Assembly: GCF_016808335.1 (NCBI RefSeq)
Contig: NC_053142.1
Span: 47,787,795 to 47,851,794, forward strand
Source: Panicum virgatum
Lineage: Eukaryota; Streptophyta; Magnoliopsida; Poales; Poaceae
DNA: 64,000 nt
Reading direction: 5' to 3'
A model generated the notes under the pieces. The model saw only the letters and a list, made by a program, of their open reading frames with translations, made no database searches and was not told the origin of the DNA. Both the position numbers and the translations under genes were made by a program. Below are positions 32,600-43,457 of the stretch, piece by piece; positions within the stretch are counted from its first letter, which is position 1; every line of letters starts with the position of its first letter.

Positions 32600-35029
32600 T
32601 GTCACACCCGGTTTTAAGGACAAAACCGAATGCATAGCTATATGTATGCCAGGATCAAGTTTCGTACATATAGAGACATCGTAAGTGAATAATCAGTAAT
32701 AGTATCACGAAAAAGAGAAATACAACAAATAAAAGACTATCAGAGTTATACAGCTTATCCTGGAAACGGAGACTCCAAACTTCACAGGCAATCGACTGGG
32801 GGTTGCGTACGCCTAGAACTCAGCAACATCTTCAGAAATCTTTATACACCTTCTCCTTCTGAGCAGCAGTAAGCAAGGGTGAGTACACTTATGGTTGGTA
32901 CTCAGCAAGGCCACAAGAAATAACCAGAATGTGATTTATATCCATCTTTAAGTTTATTAATCATGTGAGGGTCCAAGCCGCTCTTGACCGTGAGCACGGC
33001 TAACCGGTTAGTTTTAACTCTGCAGAGGTTGTACACTTTCACCACAATTCGCATAAAAGTTCCGAAGAACTTTGAACCCAACCACGCAATGTGCTAGCTA
33101 GGCACAATACCACACTTCCGAGGTGTGATTGCATAGGGATACTACGAGGCCTTTACAAAGAATTCCTATATGTATGTGTTGGTCCCTGCCGTGCGGTCCC
33201 TCAGAAGACGCAGCTTCCTTCACCCGCTCCACAACACAAACTCATAACCACCAAGTGGAACAACCCCAACACAACATATAGTTCATCTAATTACTTAGCC
33301 AAGACCAGAGCCATATAGTATTGTGGTTGTACGGTTTTCTTGGGTGGTTCTCCATGTTCCAATTAAATCATAGTACTCTTGTAAATAAAGTATAGATAGA
33401 AGTATGGTTAGGGTCACTTGCCTTTCTCCAACGAAAAGCTACTCTTACTGCTCTTCAGCTTTTGCTCACTTGGAATTCTTGATCTTCAATCTTCGAACAG
33501 CGATTCTTCTACTCGGAACAATCATCGGGCAAACATACAAAGCAAACAAAAAGATACATCTAAGAACAATACACCAATACAAAAAAAAGGCTTTAAAAAG
33601 AGCGTACTAAAGGATAAGGCTCGCTGTTACGATTACAAGAGCGCAAGAAACGCGGAAAACAGAACTAACGTCGAAAAGATACAGTAACCGAAAGATTTAT
33701 ATTATAACAGAAAAAAACTATAAGTTGGATTTATTTTAATTAAGAAAAACACATGTAAAGGATATTTGAAAGAAATATCCAAATTATAAATAATTCATGT
33801 GAATTTATATCAGAAAGATGAAGTTGCACTTAATCAAATTTTATTTATAAAGTTTATGTATAACTTATACCAATTAATTATTTAACTAGCAAATAAAAGA
33901 TAAGTGAGAGCATCTAAGTGTAAAATTTTATGATACATGATCTTGAACTAAAAAAGTTATATACAAGATGCATTTAAGTTGATATTTAATCGAATTAACA
34001 TTAATTAGTGGAAACCGGTATAGAGCTCTAATTTACTTTTAATTAGAAAGGCTAGTTTCAAATAGTTATTTATCAAATTAATTCTATATTTATTTTAAAA
34101 CAAGATCTACGATATAAAAGCACTTCTAAACGATAGCTTACGTTTAAAAAAACTAACGCAACAAGAACGAACGAAAACGGATCTAAAACGGTGAGATCGA
34201 GGGGAAACCGTTTTACCGCTTACCCAAGGTAGAGATGAATCGTGGTGATGGGGAATCGAAACCGGAAGAAACGGCGGCAGCCACGTAGCAGCACAGGAAC
34301 AGCAGGGAGGCGGCAGGCTCCTGCAGGCACAGCTCAGGACGGCAGGTGCAGATGGCGCTGGAGGCAGCAGGGGGGGGCTGCATGCAGAGGCAGAGGACAG
34401 GTGGGGGCCGGCGCAGGGGGCAGTGCCCTGCTGCCTAGGCGCCTGGGGGCAGGAGGCAGACCTGCGCAGTACAGGGCGCATGCAAGGGGTAGCTGCGCGC
34501 AGGGAGCAGAGGCAGCGCCCGGGAGGAGAAAAAGGAGGGGCCAGGGCCGGCGGCGGCTGCAGATGCAAAAGAAAAGGGGCACATGAGATAGGGGGGCTGG
34601 GGAGTTTATATAGAGGTGGAGAGGGGATCCTTGGCTTGCGCGTAAAGAAAAACGGCGGGACTCGGCCTGCGCGGATCGGGTTGCGGAGAAAAAAAAAAGA
34701 AAAAAAAGAAACGGGCCGGACCGCTGGTTTGGGCCGAAAAGATTTTTTTTCTTTTTTTTTGCAAAAAGATTCAACAAATTCGATTTGAATTTTAAACCCC
34801 ACAAACTCAAATTCAAATCAAACCACAAGCAATAAAACAATGCAAAACTGCATGAATGCAAACAAACAACCTCATTTAGATTTAGAAAAACAACCATTTT
34901 TTATTTATTCTTACTAAATTCCCTGCGAAGAAACATAAATGTTGCGAAAATTTTAAAATTATGAGAAAATTATTATTTTATTTTTATTTTCAATCACATC
35001 CTGAAATCCAAAAATTTCAGGGTGTGACA
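32600..35029 (-). mobile_element. Solo LTR, 2430 bp
   Basis: Begins TGTCACACCCGG and ends GGGTGTGACA, so TG...CA with short inverted ends, flanked by CCTGG (32595-32599) and CCTAG (35030-35034), a 5-bp duplication with one mismatch. A minus-strand TATA (CTATATAAAC, 34605-34614) followed by a CT-rich leader fits a minus-oriented LTR promoter. No PBS, gag or pol is present, so it is a solo LTR left by recombination, probably Gypsy. GC-rich frames at 34107-34800 are not credible genes. Confidence 0.7.
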
Positions 35030-35034
35030 CCTAG

Positions 35035-35362
35035 GAGGCCGCCCGGCACGGCTGCCGGGCGGCCGGTTCCCAGGGATCTGTCCGCAATTTTTTTTTTGCA
35101 GATTAGCCCCTGCCGCCCGGCAGCCGGGCGGCCAGGTCCCGGCCGGCCGCCCACGGGGCGGCCGGGGTATATTTCTGTAAATTTCCATATCGAAAATATA
35201 TTTTTGTAAAAAACGGAAATAAAAAATAAAAAAATAAAAAAAACTAGGTCCCAGCCGGCCGCCCACGGTGGGCGGCCGGGGTATATTTCTGTAAATTTTC
35301 ATATCAAAAATATATTTTTGTAAAAAACGGAAATAAAAAATAAAAAAATAAAAAAAACCGCA
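35035..35362. repeat. MULE-2 right terminal repeat with a tandem duplication
   Basis: A unit of about 105 bp running from GGTCCC(G/A)GCCGGCCGCCC to AAATAAAAAAAA is present twice head to tail (about 35143-35246 and 35247-35360). Only the outer copy meets the target duplication. The left end has a single such segment. Confidence 0.75.
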
Positions 35363-35461
35363 TCTGGAGTCTGCCAGAGGTATCCACCTCATTGTTTTTC
35401 CTGGGCCAAGGGGGGGCATGGCCCAATTTCGCCTCCACGGTGCTCCGCCACTGATCTCCAC

Positions 35462-35763
35462 TGGGAAGACTCTCTGTCACTGACTTATCTGCCCTTATTG
35501 CCGCGTCTTTCTGCGAGCACCTTACCTCTCTTCATTACCTAAAACTAGTTGAGAGCTATGAGATCTGCTTTACAGATGAGCAAGAAAGGGCACTTGAGCT
35601 CCTCATGTCTCTGCAGAAGCTTGAAATTTTCGATTTCTGGAATCTCGTCGATGTCCTGCTGTTCTGCAGTCTTCATTCCCTCAAAAAATTAACCATCTGG
35701 CGATGTCCAAGTATCTCAAGACTGCCTGAAAATGAAAAGGGCCTTCCACCTTCGTTAAAACAG
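35462..35763 (+). pseudogene. NLR leucine-rich-repeat tail fragment
   Basis: One frame reads DLSALIAASFCEHLTSLHYLK, then FTDEQERALELLMSLQKLEI and ISRLPENEKGLPPSL, aligning with the end of the large NLR (SFCKCLTSLRRLEF..., MTDEQ, SALQLLTSLQDLRF, ISRLPQRGLPPSLEEL at 46370-46640). At the equivalent of the NLR's TAG this copy has GAA, so it preserves the unbroken state. Nothing upstream of it survives; the nest ending at 35453 abuts it. It shows that another NLR of the same family once stood here. Confidence 0.75.
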
Positions 35764-35955
35764 AGGTTGTGTGTCTTTGCCTGTGCAAACAAGCTTTATT
35801 CCTTCAGCCTTGTTGTCATCAAGCTCCTGTGCCTACTCTGTTCCTGCAGCGTAAGTTTACATACCTTGAACCCTGTTGTTTGTGTGTAGTTCTGGGGCAT
35901 GTGCTATCTGGTTGGTCTATTTTGCACAGACACATTTTGATCAGGCACGTATTAA
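35764..35955. other. 3' flank of the LRR fragment
   Basis: No gene. Probably former 3' UTR or intron of the lost NLR. Confidence 0.35.
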
Positions 35956-36530
35956 TTTCATCAATGTCAGAATGCTGTGTTGACTGTTGGTATGCACTAG
36001 CTTTGGAAGAGTCTGCTGGTGGAACCGAAGTACATCCTCGCCTCCCTCCCATTGGGGCAAATCAACAGACATTCGGGTGTCGCTTCTCATCAAATTATTT
36101 CAGGTGTAATGGAGCTACTACTACTTGAGAGTGCCAAAATGGCTCACCTACTCAGAAGAGAAACTGGCCGGGGCTTGCAAGTTGCAAATGAGGTGCATGC
36201 CGGCCATTGTCACAAAGTCGAGTTGGTCCATACATCCGTGGCCACGGTTGCCAGCGACTGAGCTACGGTCTAGGGACATGTCAGATTCTATCACACAAAC
36301 ACCCTTCTCTCACTGACAAGTTGAGTCCTCTTTGTGCCACTAACGTGTGGATCATGATGGCAACCCTGAAGCGACAAATTTAATTTGTCGCTGAATATCC
36401 ACGAGAGGAAAACCGTGCCTTTGTGCGGTTTAAGTCTCGGATTAAAGATGTCCTAATCACGTCGCCATCTGTGTTACACAAGTGATGCAAGTATCTGGCC
36501 TCCCTTTGACCGCAGGGATCTTTGACGTGG
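35956..36530. repeat. Duplicated block D, copy 2
   Basis: Matches 2571-3232 and 49156-49440; with copy 3 it shares GGCCGGGGCTTGCAAGTTGCAAATGAGGTGC-type text (36165-36195) and TTCTATCACA...TTCTCTCACTGACA. It is followed by a CGGTTTTTCGGTTTTTATA promoter-like remnant (36567-36590) and then by B2. Confidence 0.7.
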
Positions 36531-36619
36531 AAAGGATGAAGACACTGTTTGGGTTTTGGTTAAGTCTTCGGTTTTTCGGTTTTTATACGTGCCAGCATAG
36601 TACCCTTAATTTTTTTAAA

Positions 36620-37450
36620 CTAGTCTATCAACCCGTGCTCACGCACGGGCTAGTTAGAGATATCTAATAATTATCTATCCCACGCTCTTTTTAACCAATT
36701 AAATATTATAATAATTCAGTATTATAAAGATATATATTTATCATTATGTAATTGTAATAAATGTGATAGGTTTAGTTACTAACAATTTTTTCTCACTTTA
36801 CATCATACCTCCATATATGTTTCATATGTATTTAATTGAACACTTTGTTTGAGCTATGTGAACAACATAAAAATTGGTATTATTATCTCTTCTCTTATAC
36901 ATGAATATATGGTGACACACATATTATGGTTAGTATTTTTATATAAATAATAACATAAATAGTATACTAATGATGATAAAAATAGTAATTTAGAATTTTG
37001 TATTGATGAACTTTAAGATTTTATTATAATAATATAATATTGATTCAAATTTGGGGTTTATTTTAATTTTTTATAATGATATCACTAGATAATATATACG
37101 AAAATTTAGGGGGTTATTATATATTATTTTATAATGACATAATTGGGTAATTTACATGAAGATTAGGGGGTTACTTTATATTATTTTTATAATGGCAGAG
37201 GTGGGTAATTTAGATACATGTGTAGGGGTTACTTTAGTTTATTTTTATAATGGCAAATGTGGGTAATTTATTAGAAAAAGATAACAGATCTAATGGCTAT
37301 TATGATTAGAGTTGCCGAATTGATGACTAGATGTTTCTGATTTTTGTGAGAATTTATAGTATTTCTCTATTTTTTTAGACTGTCCACTTAGGATCCTAGG
37401 TGGCATCACTTGAAGACTTCAAAAAAAGCCTCCAATTAGTAATAGTAAGA
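36620..37450 (-). mobile_element. Non-autonomous Helitron, 831 bp, reverse orientation
   Basis: On the minus strand it starts TCTTACTATTAC (37450) and ends with a 7-bp hairpin (CCCGTGC/GCACGGG), a spacer and CTAG (36623-36620). It lies between A (36619) and T (37451) without target duplication, exactly the Helitron signature. AT-rich interior, no gene. Related to the copy at 47974. Confidence 0.85.
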
Positions 37451-37984
37451 TAATTGCATTCCCATGATCAGAACTGACGTGCCCAACAGAAGAAAAGGTA
37501 AATGGTCTCAATCTCAACTCTCAGAGGAGGAAATGTAAAGAAGCTGGCAGAAGATCAAGTTCAAGGGAAAATACAAATAGGGCAGCTACTGCTGTGAACT
37601 TTTCTGAGTAAGATGGACAATCTACTAGGACAACCTTCTACAGTACAATAATTAACTGTCAGGTACAGGGTTTACTGTATATGGGAGCTCAATTGTGTTT
37701 ACTGTGTGTATGAACTCCACAATAATCAGGCTTTTTGCTTTGGCGGCAGATGCCCCAAACTGTGCGGAAAGCAGAACTTCTGTGATGTTGAATCACGAGT
37801 ACTCAGTCCTTAATTGCGCGTCAACTGGCAAATTATTGCCCGGTTAGCGAAGAAAGGAACGAACAGCAGCTTAATGAAGTGTGAGGGCACAGGCTCCCCG
37901 AAGATGACAACACTACAGCAATGCTCATATGGTCACGTTGGTCAGTCGCTCTCACGATAAGGACCAGGGCGGCAAACCCAGATG
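37451..37984. other. Intergenic, upstream of B2
   Basis: About 530 bases; no gene or clear repeat seen. Confidence 0.4.
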
Positions 37985-38097
37985 CTCGGTTTTTCGGTTC
38001 GGTTCGGTTTCTCAGTTTCGTTTTGAAAGATTTTAAAAGGCGTGTTAAGGTCAAGCAGGCATATCTTTTGCTGCGTCGCCGCGTTGGCTTATATATT
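37985..38097 (+). promoter_or_regulatory. Promoter of small membrane gene B2
   Basis: CTCGGTTTTTCGGTTCGGTT and CGGTTTCTCAGTTTCG (37985-38023), then a TATA-like TTATATATT (38089-38097), 148 bp before the ATG. A CCA/CAC-rich leader follows. Confidence 0.6.
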
Positions 38098-38236
38098 CAA
38101 GCATGGTATTCATCTCCGGATGCAGTACCAAGCTCCCGACCACCACCACCACCACCACCACTGCCCAAGCTCAGGACAAGATCCAACCACTTCTTCCACA
38201 CACGCACACCCACACACACCAGTAGCGATCTCAGAG

Positions 38237-38596
38237 ATGGAATTCACGGCTGTGCTAATCAAGATTGTGGGCTTGATCTCGGAGGCCTGCCGCACCGTGG
38301 AGAAGCTGCCGGCGGCGCTGATCACGAGCGGCATCGTTCAAGCTGCAGCCGCGCTCGCGGTCGCCGCCTTCAAGTCACCGTCAGGTATTTTCATCGGTCA
38401 TGGAAAGGCGCCCTTGTACCTGTACTACGGCATCCTCATCGCCGTCATACTCTTTGGATTCGTCGAGGGTTCTGCCGGCTTCTACGTGTCAGGCGATGTG
38501 ACTCGGCGGCGCGCCGTCGGGATGACAATTCTTTGGATTTCCATTTTGCCCATTGTCCTTGTGGCTGGGCTTGGAGGCTTCGTCATCTTGAAATAG
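38237..38596 (+). CDS. Small three-helix membrane protein, type B, copy 2 (B2)
   Basis: 119 aa, one exon, family not recognised. MEFTAVLIKIVGLISEACRT, three hydrophobic segments (about 23-45, 60-83, 93-117), SGDVTRRRAVGMT loop and the C-terminus GLGGFVILK. An upstream in-frame ATG at 38042 would add 65 residues encoded by promoter and leader sequence; I reject it because similarity with the other copies begins at 38237 and the TATA lies downstream of 38042. B2 ends 402 bp before the NLR start codon, on the same strand. The intact frame beside a triply broken NLR is notable. Confidence 0.8.
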   Translation: MEFTAVLIKIVGLISEACRTVEKLPAALITSGIVQAAAALAVAAFKSPSGIFIGHGKAPLYLYYGILIAVILFGFVEGSAGFYVSGDVTRRRAVGMTILWISILPIVLVAGLGGFVILK

Positions 38597-39402
38597 TAGC
38601 TAGTTGCAGTCTTGCAGACCCTATCGTATTTCACGTACGTGTTGCTGTATACAAATTCAGGTTCTTGTGTGAGCGTAAGGTTTGATGCGCTTCCATTGTT
38701 ACCCTGGTCTGTGTGTGAGGTTTAGGTTATTATGCTATATACAGCGGCACATGTTGTTAACGAAAAAGAAAAGTTCTGGGTTGTCATGCGGCTATGGTTT
38801 GTCCAGCACTCTGCACTCCCATCCTACTGTACTGCCACTGTTCCGCACGACTTTTGTCGCAGCTGGGCCACACATGCACTGCACTCTCCCCCTCACTTCC
38901 TTGGGTGGGCGACCCTAGCCAAAGTGCATTATTGCTCCTCCCTCGGATCCTCACCTTCGCTTCGCTTTTGCTCCGCCGCTGTTTCCACCGCCGAAACGAT
39001 GGAGGCGGTAGACCCTCTCGTGGAGGCCGCCGTGCTCTGGCTGGCGCAGACCATCCTGGAGGTCCTCTTTGCCGGCGAGATGGAGACATGGATTCGCCAG
39101 GTTGGGGTCGCCGACGACACCGAGAGGCTCAAGTCCGAGATCGAGAGGGTGGAGGCGGTGATCGCTGCTGTGAAGGGAAGGGCGGCAGAGAACAGGCTGC
39201 TGGCCCGGTCGCTCGGTCGCCTCAAGGAGCTGCTCTACGACGTCGATGACATGGTCGACGAGCTCGACTACTTCAGGCTTCAGCACCAGGTCCAGGGAGG
39301 TATGTGTGTGGATGTGTCTGTTCTCTGCGGTCTGCACAGTAAAGGAAAGCTCTTAGCTGACACTATTAATTTTCGCATCCTGTTTCATTTTGTTTGGCGC
39401 AG

Positions 39403-39712
39403 GTACGATTGCTTTGGATAATCAGCCCCAAGGCATGGATTTAAATGGTGGAGCACAACTAGTTGATGGATCGAGGGATAACTCTGGCGTACCGAATAGA
39501 AACGACCGCAAGAAACGGTCGAAGGCATGGGAGGAATTCAGCATAACAGAAGAAGACGCTGAAGGAAAGCCTCTGAAAGCGGAGTGTATTTACTGTCACA
39601 CAGTGGTTAGATGCGAGACTACTAAAGGGACATCAGTTCTGCACAATCATCTCAAGAGTGTGAATTGCAAGAGAAAACGTGCTGCGATTGAACAAACGCC
39701 AATACCTTCAAG
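39403..39712 (+). pseudogene. BED zinc-finger exon of the NLR
   Basis: A whole exon encoding WEEFSITEEDAEGKPLKAEC, then C-X2-C (CIYC) and H-X3-H...C (LHNHLKSVNC), the BED-type finger seen in hAT transposases and integrated in grass NLRs such as the Xa1 and Yr5/Yr7 type. Splice borders GT/AG are intact and phase is kept on both sides. Integrated BED domains are thought to act as decoys or DNA-binding parts of the receptor. Confidence 0.85.
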
Positions 39713-40525
39713 GTACTGCTTATCTTGAGGATATCTGCATGCAGAATCCACATCCTTGGATTGGTGCAGTTTTGCAATATCGAATTATGATTACTTTTGG
39801 ACAAAAATAATGAACCTGCGACGTTCCGGAACGGCACCTTGGGATATGCAAAAAATTTAAAAACAAACGATGTGTATTTTATTTAAATTATGATAGATAC
39901 AGTTTTGAAATGCAGTTATAAATCTAAAAAAATGAATTACAGTTATAAACTTGTAGTAACCAGTCCATGATCTTTTCCCCCCTGCAGTGATGACGTTGGT
40001 GCACAAAATGGTGCCACCATTTCGCCTCATGATTCAGATAGAAGAAAAAGAATGAGAAGTGATGAGGTGTTAGCACACAAAACTGCAGCTAACACACTCC
40101 TCTGGGACAAGGCAGACATTTGCAACAGAATCCAACAAGCAACTCATCAATTACAAAAGGCTATCAGTGAGGTTCAGAAGCTACACGGATTGGGCTCTGT
40201 TCCAAGTTGGAATCTCTGTCAGAATACAGCTGCCGATCCATGCCGAAGAACATCAAGTCTTATTCAATGCAAAATGTACGGGAGAGATGATGAGAAGAAC
40301 TCCATCATAGAGCATATGAGAGGAGACAAGCCTGACAGTGTGATTGTTCTTCCTATTGTAGGCATTGGAGGTATTGGGAAGACAGCACTTGCTCAAATCA
40401 TATACAATGAACCAACTGTGAAAAGCATGTTTGATTACAGAATATGGATTTGGGTGTCTAGCAACTTTGACGAAGTGAGACTTACAACGGAGATGCTAGA
40501 CTTTGTTTCTCAAGAAAAGTGTGTA

Positions 40526-42135
40526 CTCGACAGACCTTTCTTCCTCGCTGCCCCCCCCCCCTCCCGCGTCGCCCTCCCTGGCGACTCGGGGGCGATTCCG
40601 CCGCCGCCGTCCAACCCTCCGCCGTTCGCCGCCTCTGGTGGCCGCCGCCGCTGGCGACCGGCCTGCGGCGGCGGCCCGCGGCTGCGCCGAAGCCGGCGTG
40701 CCCGCTTCCCCTCCCCTCTCCTCTCCTCTCCGCCCCTTCTCTCGAACTCCATGCCCGGGTCGCCCACCCCTTCCTCCCTCGCCGCCGCCGGTCGGCGCCG
40801 GTTGCCGGGGACCAGATCCGGCGATGGGGTCACCGGATCTGGCTGGCCCCTGGGCGGATCTGCTCTCGCCTGGGCGGTCGCCGCCGGGCCTACCCCGTGG
40901 CCTCGGTCGCCGTCGTGCCTGTGGGGCGGCCGTCCCTCGCGTGGCCGGCTGCCGGTCCGGGGCGCCGCCGCTCGCGCCTGCCTGGCCCGCTGGCGGGCCG
41001 CCCTCGCCGCCGCCGCTGGGGCTTGCCTGGCCCGCCGGCGCCGCCTCCTAACCCGGGGCTCGGCTCTGGTCTTGGGCGGCCTGTGGCCTGGTGGCCGCCG
41101 CCGCCGCTCGGCCCTGGGCCCGGGTTGCGCCTCTGGTGGCTGCGTCGTCGCCGTCGCTCGCCCTGGGGTTGTGCCTTGCTGCGCCTGTGGCAGCTCTGCG
41201 CCTCCGCCGCTCGTCCCGGGGCGGGCTGCCGTCCTGGACGTCCATGTCTTGGGGTCTGCGGCCGGCCCTCCGGTGGGCTCTTCAGCGCTTTGCCGCTCCT
41301 CGGCCTTCGGCTTCAGGGAGGGATTGGGTGAAGGCGAAAGCCTAGGTCTGCTTGCAGACCAATGACGGCGACGCCTTCGGGCGCCGTTGACCTTGTTGAA
41401 GGCGTCATTTTTCACCCCTCTTCCCTCCGCTCCGATGTGCTTTCCGGGTGAAAACCTTGGCCTTTTGGCCGGACGATGACGGCGCGTGGCGTCGTTCCCT
41501 CGCTGGAGGCATCGTCTTGGAAGCTCTGCCGATGGCTGCAGGGGGCCCCCTCCCCTGCTCTGATGTCGTTCTCGGCGTCACGACGGCGGCTGCTGAACCT
41601 GCCTTCGTTTCATGTTACCCACCACTATCACTCAGGTTGCCTTGGTTGCTTTGCGTGGCGGATGCTTTGCCGTCTTGCGGATCGTGGTGGCTCTCGGACG
41701 GATGCTTTGCCGTCTAGGTTGTTTGTTTAGGCGGATGCTTTGCCGCCAGGGTCGTACTTCTTGGGTGGATGTTTGGCCGCCGTCGTGCTACTGGTGCTTG
41801 CTCTATGGATGCTTCGCCGCTCAGGTCGTGATAGGTGGATGCTTTGCCACCGTTTGGAAGGCTTCCTCGGTGATGGTGTATCCTTTGTGCAGGTTTAGTT
41901 CTAGGGTCGCCGGTTGGGTAGCTAAGCCGGTTGTGGCTTCCCTCTTCTTGCTTCTTTTGTTGTATGTGTCGTTTGTTGCTGTGTGTTGGGTTTGTAGTTC
42001 TTTTTCAGTGTTTCTCTTTCGTTTATCCTTAGTTCTCTTGGGTCGGTCAAGCCCTGTTTGGCGGCTCCAAGAAATGTTTGTAAACTGCTTTCTTCTTAAT
42101 GAAATACGTGCCAAGGCACGTTCGCGAAAAAAAAA
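40526..42135 (+). mobile_element. LINE-derived non-autonomous retroposon in the NB-ARC exon
   Basis: Flanked by a perfect 14-bp duplication AAGAAAAGTGTGTA (40512-40525 and 42136-42149), with an A-tail at the right and a plant-LINE-like 3' end (CTTCTTAATGAAATACG...GTTCGCG before the A-run). The 5' part is an extremely GC-rich leader; there is no endonuclease or reverse transcriptase. Between 41655 and 41860 GGATGCTTTGCCG or a close variant recurs six times. Long frames across the GC-rich part on both strands are by-products of composition. It separates the P-loop from kinase-2 of the NLR. Confidence 0.85.
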
Positions 42136-42640
42136 AAGAAAAGTGTGTAGGTATAAGTAGCTTGGCTAAACTTCAGGAGATCTTGGTGACTCATGTGGCA
42201 TCAAAGAGAACTCTACTTATTTTGGATGATGTTTGGGATGACATCGACAATTCCCGATGGAATAAACTGTTGGCCCCTTTGAGATCGGAAAATGCGAAGG
42301 GTAATGTGATTATTGTGACTACCAGAAAATTGTCTATTGCAAAAAGGATAGGCACAGTCCTACCATTTGAGTTAGGTAGTTTGCAGAATGAATATTTCTG
42401 GTTGTTGTTTAAAACATTTGCATTTGGTGATGAAAATTACAAAGAGCACCAAAGTCTAACCATTATTGGTCAGCAGATAGCAAAGAACTTACAGGGTAAC
42501 CCATTAGCAGCACAGACTGCAGGAATGCTATTAAGAGACGATCTTACAACTGACCATTGGAGAAACATTCTAAAGAAGGAAAAGTGGAAATCCCAGCAAC
42601 TCAATGGAGGCATCATGCATGCTTTGAAACTTAGCTACAA

Positions 42641-43457
42641 CTAGGCAGGTTGGCGCGCTTTGCGCGCCTGTAGCAAAAGATTTAATGTAAAATAATAATA
42701 AAAATATATTATCGTATATTATAGTTAAAGTAATATCGTGCTGATATATTTTGGCAACTTGTTGATGTATTGAATGAAGTGTGATAGGTATAGTTGATAG
42801 ATTGTCATATAATTATATTTTGCGAGTTTATGAAGTGGAATTAAAATCCAATAAGTAGTAGGGGCTAGCACGTGTAGACGTAGTGTATGAAATATGGTTA
42901 TTGTTTTCATGTAAATAAATAATTAAATATATTTTGTGGGTGGATTCCAATTGAATATTATGTGGGTAACACCTAAATAACACACAGGGCCCATCCCTGT
43001 ATAAATAGTACATAGAAGAATTTATTTTGTGTATGTTAGTAGATATAATTGATGGATTAGCTTACACTAATTATTAATTTTGGTAGAAAAAATGATAGGG
43101 TTAGAAATGAATGTATGATTCAATTATATTTTGCGAGTTCACAAAGTGAAAATAAAATCCAATATATAATAGAGGTAAATGTAGTATATAATTTTTTTTT
43201 CATAAAAAACTAAACATTTAAACACATGGGGCCATTTTTTAATTTTTAATTTCGAATTATATTTTTTTATTATGAACAGTACCCGATGGGGCCACATGAA
43301 TAGTACCTTTTTATTATTTTTATTATGAACAGTGCCCCGACCCCACATGAACAGTACATTTTATTATTTTTTAAATGATGAACAGTACCCCGGGCCCCAC
43401 GTGGGGCCGCGACGTATGAGCGCGCGCCAATTCCTGGCGCGTTAGTATAGTACTCAA
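42641..43457 (-). mobile_element. Non-autonomous Helitron, 817 bp, reverse orientation, in the NLR exon
   Basis: On the minus strand the 3' end is a hairpin with a 7-bp stem (GGCGCGC/GCGCGCC), a spacer and CTAG (42644-42641), followed by T. The insertion falls between A and T of an AAT codon, and removing it restores AGC TAC AAT GAG CTG without duplication. The 5' end reads TTGAGTACTATAC where TC is expected, perhaps one mutation. The interior is AT-rich; a GTGGGGCC-rich stretch lies near its 5' end. Confidence 0.8.

Larger units (their letters stand above)
15580..35362 (-). mobile_element. MULE-2, second layer of the nest (about 4.1 kb of its own sequence)
   Basis: Flanked by TCTGGAGTC at 15571-15579 and 35363-35371, a 9-bp target duplication. 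Terminal inverted repeats open (T)GCGGTTTTTTATTTTTT and run into AAATTTACAGAAATATACCCCG.CCGCCC, then into GGCCGCCC/GGGCGGCC palindromes. Cargo on the minus strand near the left end: a GRF zinc-finger gene and an internally deleted PMD gene. No transposase was found. It was later hit by the Copia element at 19301 and the solo LTR at 32600. Its cargo type matches MULE-1 although the TIR sequence does not. Confidence 0.8.
15471..35453. mobile_element. hAT-like MITE, outermost layer of a nested insertion
   Basis: Ends are CA(A/G)TGGCGGAGC at 15471 and GCTCCGCCACTG at 35442-35453, flanked by an 8-bp duplication with one mismatch (ATCTCGAC 15463-15470; ATCTCCAC 35454-35461). The 8-bp size suggests the hAT superfamily. 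Only about 190 bp belong to this element (15471-15570 and 35372-35453); the rest is MULE-2 with its own passengers. Confidence 0.65.

Noticed and set aside
34107..34897. Open frames of about 190-230 codons (minus) inside the solo LTR
   Set aside because: They cover the LTR promoter and GC/CT-rich leader, have no recognisable domain and overlap competing frames on the other strand.
38042..38236. In-frame N-terminal extension of B2 from ATG 38042
   Set aside because: The extension is encoded by the promoter, TATA and leader; no other family member has it and the shared protein starts at 38237.
38732..38998. Upstream in-frame ATG extending the NLR
   Set aside because: The extra residues are not NLR-like; the coiled-coil domain begins at 38999 in a good start context.
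40510..41415. Overlapping GC-rich open frames of 180-300 codons on both strands
   Set aside because: They lie in the GC-rich leader of the LINE derivative; open frames in several phases on both strands are expected from composition and the translations are Pro/Arg/Ala low complexity.
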